A DNA stretch of 64,000 nucleotides from Sipunculus nudus (taxonomy: Eukaryota; Annelida; Sipuncula; Golfingiida; Sipunculidae). Below, piece by piece: positions 13,601 through 28,600 of this stretch (its first letter is position 1; each line of letters starts with the position of its first letter). The notes under the pieces are model-generated. The model was not told the DNA's origin. It worked only from the letters and a program-made list of their open reading frames with translations, and searched no databases. The stretch covers positions 56,797,429 through 56,861,428 of the forward strand of contig CM049312.1 in assembly GCA_026874595.1 (NCBI GenBank), read 5' to 3'. The position numbers and the translations under genes are program-made.

Positions 13601-16600
13601 ATTGGTTGGTTTGTTTGTTAGTAGTATTGTGCCAAAACAGGAAAGACCCCATTAAATTATGATGTGAACCAAAATAAGGACAGGAGGGCTTGGTAGGATT
13701 ACTTTGCCTTGGCAGAGGTATGCGCTCTACTGAATGCTCTTCTAGTGTTAAACAATTTTTATATCTGAATAACATATTAGGCTAGTAAAAGCTTTGCATG
13801 TATTCTTACAGAAATGGGCACCAATTCAGCAAACACCCATAGTATCTGTTGCAGAATCTCATGACACAAAATCCAATGTTTTACGGTGTCACAGAATTCA
13901 TTTATAACCATATCAATATATAGTATTAGCCTCTTTGTCTGTGTGAAAACTTGTCATGAATATGAAAATTTTATCAAATAAGGTTCAATGTGTACAAAGT
14001 AAATATAAAGAGTGGCTCTCATTGATTAAATGGCAATATCTATTTCTGTTAGCTCGAAAACTCTGACAATCTTCGTATCTACAGGGACATTTTGGTGAAG
14101 CAGTTTCAAGCTATTACGAATTCTAGGATTTCTGTGACATATTTTGTGATTTTACTTTAATTAATTAAATGCTGATACAGATTATGTGAAGTTTAAAAGC
14201 AGCCTGATACACCAGGGTAGATGTAACTGTATTCACAAATCATTTTCAGTTTGTTCATCTCAACCTATCTGATTTTGATCATGATTATTAGTGACACACA
14301 GGAAGGAACTTAAAATTTTCAAATGAAAATAGAGTAATATGAACTTATGGCACATGCTTGATTTGTTTTCACACTTATATAGCAATTTTATATGCTTTCT
14401 GCTACAGTAGATTTGGAACATCCCTGTGATTTTGGTAATTTAGGATACATTTCACATAATGCAAATGTTAAAACAGACAAATACAAGAGGATAAAATTTG
14501 GAAATAATAGAGAGTATTAGAAATATAGATCATATGATCTGTATGTGCAGAGAGGTGGGCTTAACACCAGTGGTGCCACCTACCTGTGACCTCAGTGTTA
14601 GCGACCTTGAGCTGCGTGTTCTCCGTCTGCAGGGCTCGGTTCTTCTCCAGTAGCAGAACCTCGAGGCTCTTTTGTTTGGCATCCTCCTCATTACCAGACT
14701 CCTTCTGGCTGGAGAACTCAATCGACTTCAGGATCCTGTTAAGCAAAGTCATCACTAAAATAGTGAGCTCCCAAGGATTATAAACATCATAGCATAAATA
14801 ATTTTATGTAAATGTCAAAATTCAGTACATACTTAAACAGCAGAGTAACTGGATTATTTTGGAGACACTTCTCAATAGTTTCTCCCATATTAAGATCACA
14901 TGAGCTGATATAGCAGATGCTGCCACCTATCTGGATACCTATGAACTAAGAGTAATATACAGGCTTTCAGTGAAATCATATCTGAAAATAATCTAAACAT
15001 ACTGTAAATAATACTTATATATGGTCAATAAAATGTAAAGAAAACTTGATATGTATATGCTTACAGACATAATTCAAAATTTTTACAAAAAATTTACAAA
15101 ACTGTAACAATTATTTTCCAGGCTATGGTTAACTGATGATATGCTACTGTTACTAAGAAGCTTCTTTTTTTTTTACACCACTCCTACCCCAATTCCCTCT
15201 TTATCTCTTCGTAATCTTGTTGAGATTTCATCTTCTCCTCCAGAATAGCGAAGGCTCGAGAACGGGATGCCAGCTCCTCCTCAAGACGAGCCACCTAGTG
15301 TTGAAACATGAATGTATCTTGTAAGTGTTGCCTTGACACAAATCTTGTATTGTAGAAGACCACACAGATAAAGAAGATTAAATGCACTGCATGATGTTTC
15401 AAAATGAAATGTATAGATACTGTTAATTATGATTAAAAAAACTGTAGCATGAAATCTTTGCTGATGGCCATAACTTGTACCAAAGGATTTATTTCTTATG
15501 GGTACTGGAAAAGATTTAAGTACATATAGTTCAATAAGTAGCAATCCTTTTGAAATAAGGATCAATGTAAACATTTTGGACAATGCTTTATAAAAACAGG
15601 AGTAAAATATCTACAGAAACATTCTGGCTGAGGTATACAAAACCTTTTTAACATAATTTACTGCCTCATTTAAACAAATTATACATATTTAAATTCACAG
15701 TTTTATACTGGACCACATAACTATCCCCCATTATAATACAGTATAACAGATACGCAGTCTTGGATACAGTGGCATATGTCCTCATTCATGCTATGGTTTT
15801 GTGTTTTAAGATCTATGACATTAGAAACCAATGAACTGCTGTAAACAGAACATATTTAAAGCTCCTACTTTTACTTTTTATAAGAGAATTTAATCCGAGT
15901 TAAAGCAAAAATCAGCATCATTCCTTGCAATAGACTGTCAACCTTCATATTCTTTAACATTGGAGCACCTGGCATTGTTCCATTTTTCAATGCTACCATG
16001 TGTTAAGGGACAAAAATTGCTAATATTCTCTTAACCTGAGAAACCATGAAATTAATAACTTAAAAAACCTCAGAGGAAAAAAACATAATTTTTAAGTTGT
16101 ATAAATATTTTTTTATTCCTGAATTATAATTCATATTTTCTTAGACTTTTTGCATAATGCTCTGTGAGTGGCCTGCCATACTACCTGTGTGGTTGTTGTC
16201 TCCTTCAGTTTATTGACGGTCGCCTGCAGCCTCTGAATGTCCTCCACCAGCTGAGCAATCTGAACAACCAACAATTTTAATTAGTAAATTTATCAATTTA
16301 TTAAACAAGCAAATTCGAGGAATTTCTGTCCTCTGTTTCCTCCTCTTTTGTCCCCCTTTTGCCTGCTCAATGTTTTAGTTTTTATTTTCCCCTGAAGATG
16401 TCTCCACATGCCATAATTTTTTGTGAATTGGGAACAAAAGGGAAAATTTTTTGTTTTGTATGGGAGCTGGTGATAATAAATTTTTAGACAGACACTCCAA
16501 AACTTATCCCAACCAAGGTATGCGTGAGAGCAATCACAAAAATCTCAATGATATTGGATAATGCACAGAACAAAAAACCTGACGGACATACAGACAGCAA

Positions 16601-19600
16601 GACAGACGGACAGACAGACAAACCCAAATCAATGTCCCCCATTCCGCAAATGGGGAAAGGGGGGGGGGCCCCCCGGGGGGACCAAATTAGCTCTTAATGT
16701 TTTTTTTTAAGTTTTGTCAGTTGGAATGTCTGAATATGTTCATATTTTCCTTTCCAATAATAATTTAAAATAATTTTCTATTATCAGTTCTTATTATACA
16801 TTTCTTCTCATCAATTTGTATGAGTTTGTGCACATTTAACTCTTTTATTGCTTTTCTAGATACTTTGGACATTTCTACCTCTTTTTCCTTGGCAGCCAGC
16901 TCCACCTCAAGGCTTGAGCGTTTCAGTATATCAATAGCCTGTTCCATATCTGGTGCTTTGATGATCTGCTCGGCGTGCTGTAGGCTCTGATTGGCTGATG
17001 ACAGCTGCAGTTTCAGCTGCTCTGCTTCACGCTCTGCAGCTGCTGCCCTCTGGTGACAGAAACAGAAAACATAACTATGACTTGACAGCATGGTTGGTTG
17101 TTTTAAGAGAAATCTATGAAAACCTTATGCCCCAGGATTTATATTATTTTTCAATTGCTCCAGCCTGTCAATCAAGGTTAATATGTCCAATCATATTCAG
17201 CCTTTGCAGTTGACAAGGCACTGTATATAATTACATTGGCTGCAAACCTTGTGAACAACATCATTACATTTTATGGCAATCCAAGAAAATAGGATTTATA
17301 CAACATTCAATTTGTTCTAGTCTGTCAATCAAGGTTATAATCTGACCAATCATGCTCATCCCTGGGGTATTCCATATATTTATATCTGCTACAACCTGCC
17401 AAAGAAGGTACATATAATCTAATCAAATAAAAAGTATTCTTTGTTAAAGCCACACATTAAGAAATACTATACATAAAAATATACACAATGGTGAATATTG
17501 AATGGAAATGTGCCAGGCAACTAAGTGTCAGCTATGTGACATATCAATTTACATTGAGTTATTTTTTTAAATTCCTATTCTCCAAAGCCCAAGATGCATT
17601 ACCAGGATGCACACACACTTTTACTCAATGATTTTACTGCAAAAAATAGCCACAAGTGCTCATGGGTGACACATTAACAGGTCTGATGTATGGATTAAAA
17701 CAACCTAAATAATTTTTTTAAGAATGCAAGCCATTCTAATAGTTTTTCATAATTCTGAGATGAATAGCAGTGTAAAATGGATACAATGTATATTTATATA
17801 TTCCATTGTACATTTATCAACTAAACATTCAATAAGCATTAAAACATAAATGGGGCACATATGATATGATATAGACAGAGTACATTGAAATTATACGGAA
17901 CGGGGCTGGGGCTGGCTTTTAAGCCTTATAATAGACTTAAACATACATGTTAAATATGCATTGTAATAAGCAAGGAGCAGTCATGATATGTACTGCTCAT
18001 ACTCTGCAGGTATAGTGTTCATAATTTTACTGAATAAACAATAAGTATTGTACATAACACACTGTTAAAAAATAATTATTAGGGAACTTTATTGATGTAA
18101 TGTATCAATATAAGGGCATACTGATTCAGCGAGCCCTAGTTAATTTTATTGGAGACCTGGATAGTGATTTTTTATTAGTGAATCAAACTGTTCTCACCTC
18201 ATTTGCCCTTTCGAGGTCACTCACCACAATGTCCATCTCATCAGACCTGAAACAAATCAACAGCTGGTGTTAATTCTTATAATCAAAATATACTTAAAAT
18301 ATCCACTGTCTTAAAATACAGACCATTAAATAGCCTTATTCATTCATTAAAGACACAAAGATTATTTGCCTGAAATACACCCAACTGCTTTACTAACTGA
18401 ATGATCATTATGGTATAAGACTATAGGTTGTTTTATGAATTTTTATTATGTTTTTGTGTTTTAAAATTTGCTCAGTGCCTATCTGAGCATGTGTGCATAT
18501 GTGTAGTGCAAGAATTTAGGAAAGAAATCAGGTTGCATAGGTCAATGGTTATGTCATGAACTTTATATTTCAATAAAAGGTCTACACAAAATATCTGATG
18601 CAACAACAGTTGAGAAACCCACTGCATAAGAAGTGACTTTGAAGGGAAGGGGTCTATATTAGCAGGTGTAGAGAAGATTAGTCCATTTAGCTTGAATCAG
18701 TAACTAAAAATGACTCAGCACACACACACCCATTTTTTTTTATATCACCATCAATGTCAGTCTCATCTGACTTTTAACTTTGCCTTCCTGGTCTTTAGGG
18801 CCTGTTAATTCTTGTAGCTGTTCTCAGCTCACTGGGGAGCATACACCCCAAACAGCCATAACAGGCGCTAGGTGGTCATTTTTTCAACATTTGCCTATTG
18901 CCCATGACCAGTACCCATTTGATCTTAACTGGAGAGAATGCAACTTTGTGGATAAGATTTTGGCCCGGAGTCTTGGTGTGGAAGGCCATCAAATTGGGAC
19001 ACTAACCCACAACCACTGGTCACAAGTCTAGTGCCCTAATCAATACCCAATCATTACCACCACAAAAAATGAAGTATCAGGTAACAGATGACTTATCTAC
19101 CTTAAAAAATTTAATACTTCATTCTTTGCACAGCTTAAACCTTTCACAAAATTTAACTGAAATTTTGTGAAAGCATTAAGTAGACGGACAGACGTACAAG
19201 CATGGGTGAACTTATAACCTCTGCCAAGTTTGTTGGTCGAGGCAATGTTTATTATACATCTTCCTGACTGCTGAACTGTACACAAAACAAGATTTAAAAG
19301 ATACATAAATCCATATACTTTCATCATAATATATACTGACATTTCTCAGACAGTAAACTTGGCCTACTGTCCTAAATCAGATACTGCAATCAAAACGATA
19401 AAAAGTAAAACAGCTTAATAGGTATATATTACTTGTAGAGCGCTGATGTATATATATGATAACATAAAATATCCAATAATTTACTGAACCAAACTTCTGA
19501 ACGGTCAATATTACATTTCTTGCACACATAGCAATGGATGAAGAAACGTAATTGATGCGACACACATTGATGCCACTGATGGAACAGCCATTGTAAGCCC

Positions 19601-22600
19601 GGCAGCTTGTACATATGGTCTCCGCCAAGACGATACATTAGCTATTTTTATTAGGCAGTCAAGCATTGAAAATGTATAAATCTGCGGCTAAAACTGTCTT
19701 TAGCATTCAGTTAACCTGTAAATACCTCCCTGCATCCTGCATGTAAACATACACATAGATCATGGGGCTATGCAGAATTTTTAGGCCACTTTTTTCCACT
19801 AAGGCTGAATTACGAGTTCTGGAAATTTACTAAATAAATCAAAACTTGTACACTGAACAGAAAATTAAGAAATGAATGCGGTGATTACCTTCTCATTCAA
19901 CAAGACTAGGTTTAGATGACAATATGCAATATATCAACATCCAAGCTCACAATTTTTTAGCTATGCATTAAACAATGTCCCAATTTGTCTGGCTTTTCTG
20001 TTAATACACACTGGCATAATGCTTATGAACACTTTACTTACAGTCTCTATTGCTTAGGCCTGTGGGTTGTGAGGAACCTTAGAACAGATTCAATAATCCA
20101 TTCTTCATCTTAATTTCATACCTTGATAATTATTACTTCAGTAGTAAATATTAGACTTTCTTTCAAAAATAAAGCAAATATTTTGCCACCCACAATAGGT
20201 GTTAGTTAATTTAACAAGTAAAGGAACAGCGTAGCTCTCCTTTTGTTTATCAATGCCATTTTTGTTTTTATGCAAGTGAAGCAGTCTACAGGACATCACT
20301 GAAACTATATCTAAGGTTCATGTATAGCAGCATTTCCATAAAATTTGACAACTCAAAGAGCGCTATGGGGTGGTACAGGTAAAAAGCTAATAGTCTAAAC
20401 AAATAGATCTAGAGGTAAATAATTACAATAAATCTGAGGGGGTTGCAATTAAATACATCAATAATTTGATGCACTGTTACACCCCTAGTAAATTTATCTG
20501 TCTTTATAAGTTTATATTAGTATCTCAAAATATTCTGCTGTGGAAGAAAACAGCCTTTTCACCCTCATTGAAGCTCTTATTTACAGTATGATACATCTTA
20601 ATAAACATAAAAGCATGTTAATGAGTACTGGTTTTGTAAAATATGTCCAGACACAAGTACGCCTAAGTAATTAAACATGCTCAAACTAAACCCATAAACC
20701 TTTCTTCTATTCCGTAGGCACCAGTATCCTGCATATATACTAATAATGGGTGTTCTTAAACAAATACATACATATATGTGTGTATGTAAGAGTGTGTATA
20801 TGATCAAAATGAAAGACATCTAAGCCTAAATTCAACTGACAAAATCTCACATACAAGTAAAGTACAAGCTAACTCTGCACTTTCCATGACCAAATGAAAC
20901 AAAAATGTGATCATTTTACGAGATATTTAAATTTAGATGTGTATCATCTGTGCATCGGCTGAGATAAAAGATACAGTCCTCAAATTTATCACAACCTTTG
21001 TCATCTGTGATCAGATTTCATAATATTAAAAATCTTATTGACTTATGTAAACCAGTGAGTCGCCCCAAAATAGCTATCACTTCACAATCCATCGTTGGAT
21101 TGCCAGATACGTTTCAATTTATTCAATTCTATCTCTACCAGTCTACCACAGATCTAGGTTTCCCAGAATGCCTTGGTGGCGGTAGATGATACGCAGACCA
21201 ATTATGAAAGCTCAGAAGGACAGGCACTGAGATCTTATCGATATGAATAATGAATACCTTGGGCCTGTGACAATAGTGTACCACATATGATGTACAGCTT
21301 TGTCTTTGACTTTTTATTGATTTTTCACCCAGCTCTTCCTTTATACCTCAACCAGGCTGCTAAAGTATCTGATGATTCCGACAAACATATTTTTAGTAAA
21401 ATTGTATATTTTCTATGCTGATGACTGGTATAAACATTATCTCCTTACCTTTCGGTACTAAAATTCTGTGATAAATAGGCATGAAAACACCACTAATGCT
21501 GAGAGATGGAATTAAAAATTAAATTAAAATGCCCTAAAGGATACCAACAACATGAAGTATTTTACTGGCCAATGGCTGTAAAAATCTCGTGCAGTAGGAA
21601 TAAGTCCCATTATTTATTGATGACTGAAAACCATGATGTTTTGCTTAAAATTAAAACAAAATTATGTTCATGTATTTTGGTTAAATTTATATACAGCAAA
21701 AACTATTGGTATCTATCCCATCTCCTGAAATTCATACTTCTATTAGTACTGAGATGGTCCTTTAAATATATAACTAGGATTATGAGGATACTGCAGAGGT
21801 AATTTAAGCAGAAACATGTATTAGTGGTAGAAATCGGTTGGAAAATCATATTTAATGAATGAAAGATAAAAAACAACCAATGATTGATAAATAACTGATT
21901 ATTTCCTGTACCTCTTACATTTACATAAAATATGCTATACAGAATTATACCTAAAACACTGACCAAGTAAATTTAGTATAACTATGATATGATCACTGGT
22001 ACCCTGTAAGGTTAAGGTGATGGTCAGGTTATTATTTGTTGCACAAGGTTAAGATTCATATTGTTGTTCATTGTTATGTGCCCCATCTTCCTGATATCTC
22101 TGACAGGAAAAAAATATTTTATCGGGATAATATGTCTTCTTTGGATGTGCATATATAATTGTTTATGGTTGATTATGCAAAAATGCAGTTGATTTAATCA
22201 ATTATGAAAGAAAATGACCAATCATGGATAAAACTGATTAACTGGAACACCACTAATATGTAGTGACATATACTGTGTAACCTCATTTATTTGCCATTGT
22301 AGAGTCCAAGAAGATAATTGGCAGTAATGAAGGATGGATGATAAGGAGGACTGTCTGTGCTAGTAGGCATAACGGGTGATGATAAAATTAATATTTGTAT
22401 TGTTTAAACATGTGTATATCTCTCTTTGCAAACAGATAAACACAATTTAGTTTGCATTATTATGTCTAAATCTGTTAACTGGAGAATCAGAATCAGAATC
22501 TTTCAGGCTATAAAACATCTTGGAACATACACAGTAAACTTGGTGGTGAACAAGGTGAATAAGCAGTAAGACCATAGGAGTTATTTGGCAAACAGATGAG

Positions 22601-25600
22601 TGGCAAATGGAAGAGTTTATACTGTATATAACAGGACTATATGATTTGCAATCTGTCCTGCTTTGGTATATCTACTTTAAATTCATGATAAGCACCTGAC
22701 TCTCATGTGCGTGTTTCATTCATCGACTGTTTTAACACATCCCATACTTGTTGCCAACATCCCATTGATCATCAGAAAACAACAATGTAAATACAATAAT
22801 ACTACGATATGCATTGACCAAGACATCAATTAAATATGCGGATATGACACTCCCGGTTATTGTAATTTATTGATGGTAAAAGCAGTGTTTCGCTGTGGCA
22901 TCCTTGCCAGATGGATTTTATATGAAAGCTAGCTTCATATCATGTGCGCTGAATGACAAATAGTGCACGTATGGGGCCAAAATGATTAGTGTAGCATCCA
23001 CAGTGCCGAAGGTCAGCTCCTCTGTGATGACATTAACTATTTACTAGTAAGTTGATCCGAGCCAACCAAATTGACAAAAATTTATTGCAGTTTTTGGCCA
23101 TCGATCCTGGTTCCGTGAAGGAAGAGTTTTTTCAAAGTATGCGTTACAGTGAAATTACCCATTTCCTGTTCAAACACATTACCGTGGAGATCGCAATGGT
23201 GTCATTCCTGATTCCTGTCAATGACTAGGAAAGATCCAATTTTTTCTTTTTCAGTTGTGTTGTCCTTTGTGGAAAGTTTTCTTTATTTCCAATGACAGTG
23301 CAGCCAGCATGTGGATCTTAAAGGCAAGAGACAAAATAGAAAATCAATTTTCCCCCTGGAAGCGTTATTTGAAGGTATCTAGTTTTGGATTGTGATACTT
23401 GTAGGCTTCTATTGCGCGCATCATTTCAGAAGTATATTGATCTTTCTCCCTTTACTGAATTGCATATTGATCCAATGCCATAAGGAATCAGTAAACTTTA
23501 TTTCTGCCGCATCAGGCTGCCAGAGTGGGATTTTAACTATATTGATCACCACAAGACCCAGAGGTAAATTTAATGGGAAATCAATCTTCCCAATACTGGC
23601 TTGTTTCAAAGCATTCGGCAGGGAGGGGGGTCAACAGTTGGACTCCAGTGCGAGGCTTTCATTGATTAGTGAAACTTAAATCAATATTGCAGTCACGGCT
23701 TTGATGAAACCAGCTCGCGTATTGATTTTATACCATTGTCACAGACACTGGCATGTCCACCGTAATCATGCCACACTGGCAAAAACTTGTCCCGTCTGCG
23801 AGGTATAAAATATTTATACTAATGTAGGCCGCCTCGTCGGCTGTCTTGGTATGGGTTAACTTTCAATGGCTTGTTCTCAATATGGAGCGTCTATTGATTT
23901 CTTGTCTTCTGGCTTTGTTTTGTGGTAGATAGATTGGATCAATACTTTCATTTCTGTTGCGCTCATAGATTTTTGGTAGCACTATGATTCAGTGAGCAGC
24001 ATTCACTTAATCTGGTGCATGTATACTGTATAAAATAACATGTATATTAAATCATTTGCATCAAGCACTTTATTTGATATGTAGATTAAAAGGAAAAACA
24101 GCTTTTTTGGGAAAAGGCTCATAAAATAAATAACATTTAATTCATAAACCTAAGCCTAGATGTCCTGTAAATTACTCGGTTACATCAACTGTTGATCCAC
24201 TTTTATTCATTTGTATTTTTATTGGAGGTGCTGTTCAATTCTGTCAAGTGTTGACTGCAGATCTCACATACATTACAAATTATACTTCCTGCAAAAATGA
24301 AAATATTTTCATAGTTTCAAGTGTGTTTACAATGAAGCCATCATTTGAAACAAGAAGAAAGAAGAGGAGAAATCAGTGTTTTATTTATCTCTTAAAATTG
24401 CTAAAATAGTGTCCCATCTGATATATTACAAGGCACAACAGATGCAAAAACATCTCTTGATATGAACCCAATGGTATGCATCTCTTATAAATTAATGTAT
24501 TCTTATAGATACTCTTCTTGATGGAACAGATAGGTGAATACTGAGATATCCATTTGTGATGAGGTAGAAAATGAGATATCTCCCTTGACAGATATACTGA
24601 TATCCCTTTTGATGGAATGAACAGATACTGGGGTATCCTAATTGATGGAATAGATACAAATGTAATGGGACATCCCTACTGATAGAATAGATAGAGATAA
24701 TAGATAGAGATATCCCTATTGATAAGAAAGATATTGGGATAATCCTCTTGAAAGTATGACTTCTCTTGGTGAGATAGATACTAAAATATCCCTATTGATG
24801 GATTAGACAAGAGATATTTCTATTGATGAATTAGATACTGAGGTATCTCCCTTGATAGAGGAGATACTGGGATATCCCTATTAATGAAACAGATACTGGG
24901 ATATCCCTATTAATGAAAAAGATTCTGGGATATCCCTCTTGAAAGGAAAGATAATGGGGTATCCCTATTGATGGAATAGATACCTCTTAGTGTAACTGAT
25001 ATTAAGATATTCCTTTGATGGAATAGATACTAAGGTATCCCCCTTGATAGATAAGACACTGCAATATTCTTCTTGACTGAATGGATTATGAGATAATCCT
25101 CTTGGTGAAACAGATACTAAGATATCTCTCTTGATGGAAGAAGACACTGATTGAGATATCCATTCAAAGATATCAAATAGTGAGTTTTATCCATTGTATA
25201 AATAAATCTCACCTTAATTTTATGCTAATAATATTTGGGGAAAAGAATAAAAAAAATTTCTCATAAGTCTGTTTGATAAATATGAGTGATATTTTAAAGA
25301 AAAATCTCAAGTCTGCTGCAGGTCTGGTTATCATGACAGATCTGTGATCAAGCAGATGAACCAACAACCACTCACCATGGCATACTGCGCTATTCAACCC
25401 AGACAGTTTTTATGGTACCATGTTTCCTGTCAATACATAATATACCAATATTGATATCCCTCCATCCCAGCAAGAGACAGGTGAGAAGTCCCAGGCAAGC
25501 ACTCCATCCTGAGAGGCTGATTTGATCTGCAGCTGCTGGTAGCTGTATTATACCTGGCTTTACCTACAAACCTCCTATGTCTCTGTGATTATACATCTTA

Positions 25601-28600
25601 ATCACCTGCAAACTGGCTGTAATCAGATAAGTAGATAAACTTTTCCATATCAGAGTTCAGAAATTGACAGCATACATCCTGTGACTATTGATTATTGATT
25701 TAATGATCAATATTATTTATTATAAACACCTGATTATTGATTTACCAGTCGATAACTCTGTGCTATGACTGATTCAAACACATGCTGTTTATTGATTCTC
25801 AGAACTATCGTTTATGTCACATTACGTACACACAGCCATCAAAGGTTAATCATTGTTTTATGCTTAAATTTCTAGCCACTGGACAGTACTAGTCCACTAC
25901 TAATATCTTTGTTTGGTTTCTAAATATTCTTCATGTGATAAAAATATTGAACAGACAGATGTAACCAAATTGTGTAATGATGTCAAGGGACATTTTGCCA
26001 AAAAGCAAAATACTGATTTGATCTTGGAACGGAGTATTTATCCGACTAGTAAACCCCTGTGTCTTTAACAATGAAAATGAAAATTTTATACATAAATACT
26101 ACAAGATAATGATGCATTACAACTGTCATTATCATTTTCATTATCATCATTAATTTTAATATTTTGTAGTTTGTCATCATGTGCATCATCAATAAATATC
26201 CAGCTCACACAGAGAAGATTTCAATTAGCAGGATGTAGAATAGAAAACAATGATTTCAACTTGTGACTGGATATTTTGCAAGTTTATAAACTTATGGATG
26301 CATCTTTATCATTTAAGGTACTATCCCTGGTGAAAAACTACTATTTTTTTTATATCAAGCCAAAGTGGTTTCAAATGCATATGAGACCCAATAAAGTATA
26401 CATATTATTAAAGACCTGGTACCAGGTTCTTTCTAATAGTATATGTTTTTATGAAAATTCATTTTCATATGATATTTTAACATTTTTGAAAATTTTTAAT
26501 ATTTAAAAGGTATATGATTTCAAGCAACCAGTTTCAGGAAACCAGTTCTATATAAAACTACATGACACTATTTGAACACCATTTATTTCTTTATCATGTT
26601 TCTTTATAACTTAAAATTTTATTTTTAAAGTTTGATTCAATAAAACAATTTAAATTTCATTTTAAACATGAACATACCCAGCTCATGTTCATACAGAGAC
26701 ATTTTTATAACTATTACGGATATTAGTAATCTAATTTTGCATTATGTATTATAACTGACTGGCTGACAAATAATATCATGGATTAAAAATTGAGCCTGAA
26801 GTTCAATTACTGATGACAGACATCCTATGATTCAGTGATCAATATCTTCATGACAATCACTGAATTATTGACTTACAAATCAATACCTCTGTGGCATAAA
26901 TGATTCCAGCATGTGTGCATTATTGATTGACTGAACAATATTGACTGTAGTCCTGAATAAAGACAAAGCACATGAACTTTTAGGCTGTGTAGTATGATGC
27001 GTTTTCTAGCTACTGAACTATTGTCTAAACTAGAAAGCCCTCACAGAGCGCATATCTCCACTAACATCAGTATGAATTCACATCCTGGCTGAGGAATGTC
27101 CTGCAGAAATATATATATGAGAGGAAGCATGCAAAAAGGGGCAATTTTGTATGGATCTGGATCCAGATCCGCTTATTAATTTGACCAATCCATCCCCATA
27201 TAATATATAATTTGTATTTTTTCTCCAATAGGGCATCCTGCTGCAACAGTTTATCAAAATTCATTCAGATCTTTCGAAAACATGGCCATGACACTCACAA
27301 CCAATCACATGCAGAATCAATTGCCACCTGTGGAGGAAATCAGTTCAAGATGTGAATACAGATGTTGGTGGAGATATGCGCTCTATGGGTGCTTTCTAGT
27401 TTAGACCATAGTTTCAGTAACTAGTTTAAACTTTGCTGAATTAATGCCAAAGTCTAACAACATGCTACCAGAGGGGACTAAAATTTAGAGAAGGAAGCAC
27501 TGCTAAAAGCTTTGAAATTTTCATTTTAAATTCAAGCACTTTAAAGTGTTCAACGACCTGTACAAAGGACCTGTTCATTTCAAAGAGCAAACTACGGACC
27601 TGTGCTGTGTGGTTAAAATTTCAATATCTGAAGAAGAGGCAGATATTGACTGGAAACAACACTGATTCTAAATACCATAAATCATTTCAAATAGGAACTG
27701 GCTAATTACCCAGTCAGCAAGTCCACACATCCTTCTTTATCTTCAGGTAAATAACTGATAGATGCTAATGATAAGACTGCTCATTCTGCCCACTATTATC
27801 ACTATTATTATTCTTTATCTAGTATGCTGATTCAGTACTGAAATGCTGAATTGTAGGGTGACAGACAGTGATCAGGAGATCTTAGGCCGCCTGCCTCAGT
27901 CAGTCTTGACCTCGGGCAGGTTTAGATGTGGCCTCAGATGCTGTGCTGGACACCAGCCCAGTCGCTGCAGCAGATAATGCTATCCAAAATGGGGTCTAGC
28001 AGAAACATTAACTGTCGTAAATGGCCGATGCTGCTACATAGGAACTATACCCCTAGGTTTATGACCTGAATCAACTGCTGGGTTTGCCTGTGTAACTGAC
28101 ATTACTGTTACAGACACAGCTTGTACCAGAAGTTGATGAGCACCAGACTTTGCCACGGGCAGGTGACTGCTGCTGCCCTCTGCTGGCATTATCAATATAA
28201 CAGTTGTGAATTTCTTGTCTGTCTAGAATTATTACCAAAAATTATGAAGTTCAGTTCACCCGAATGAGCCTTTTTTTTATTTTTTAGATTTATGACAAGA
28301 AATATTGGTCCAGCATCTGCCAAGATGCATAATCCCCCTCCCCCTCCACTTCACTAAAGATAACACATCATTGGTACCATACTGGCAATACAGTGTGTTA
28401 TGGACATGCATCAGTTTTCAGAATTAACTGAGTCAGTCTTGAGTGGCAGGGGATTACAGTATATTTGCAATATTTGAATATATTACTTGGTTTTGAATGG
28501 ATGTGGAGACTATTTTCTGGGAGTAGCAGATATATATTTTTTCTGATAAGATTTCAGCGGAATATTATTAAATGCTGTGAGATCAAGAGAAAGGAGGAAA

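Noticed and set aside
18780-19031. 83-codon plus-strand open frame
   Set aside because: Overlaps a tRNA-derived SINE on the other strand; no protein likeness.
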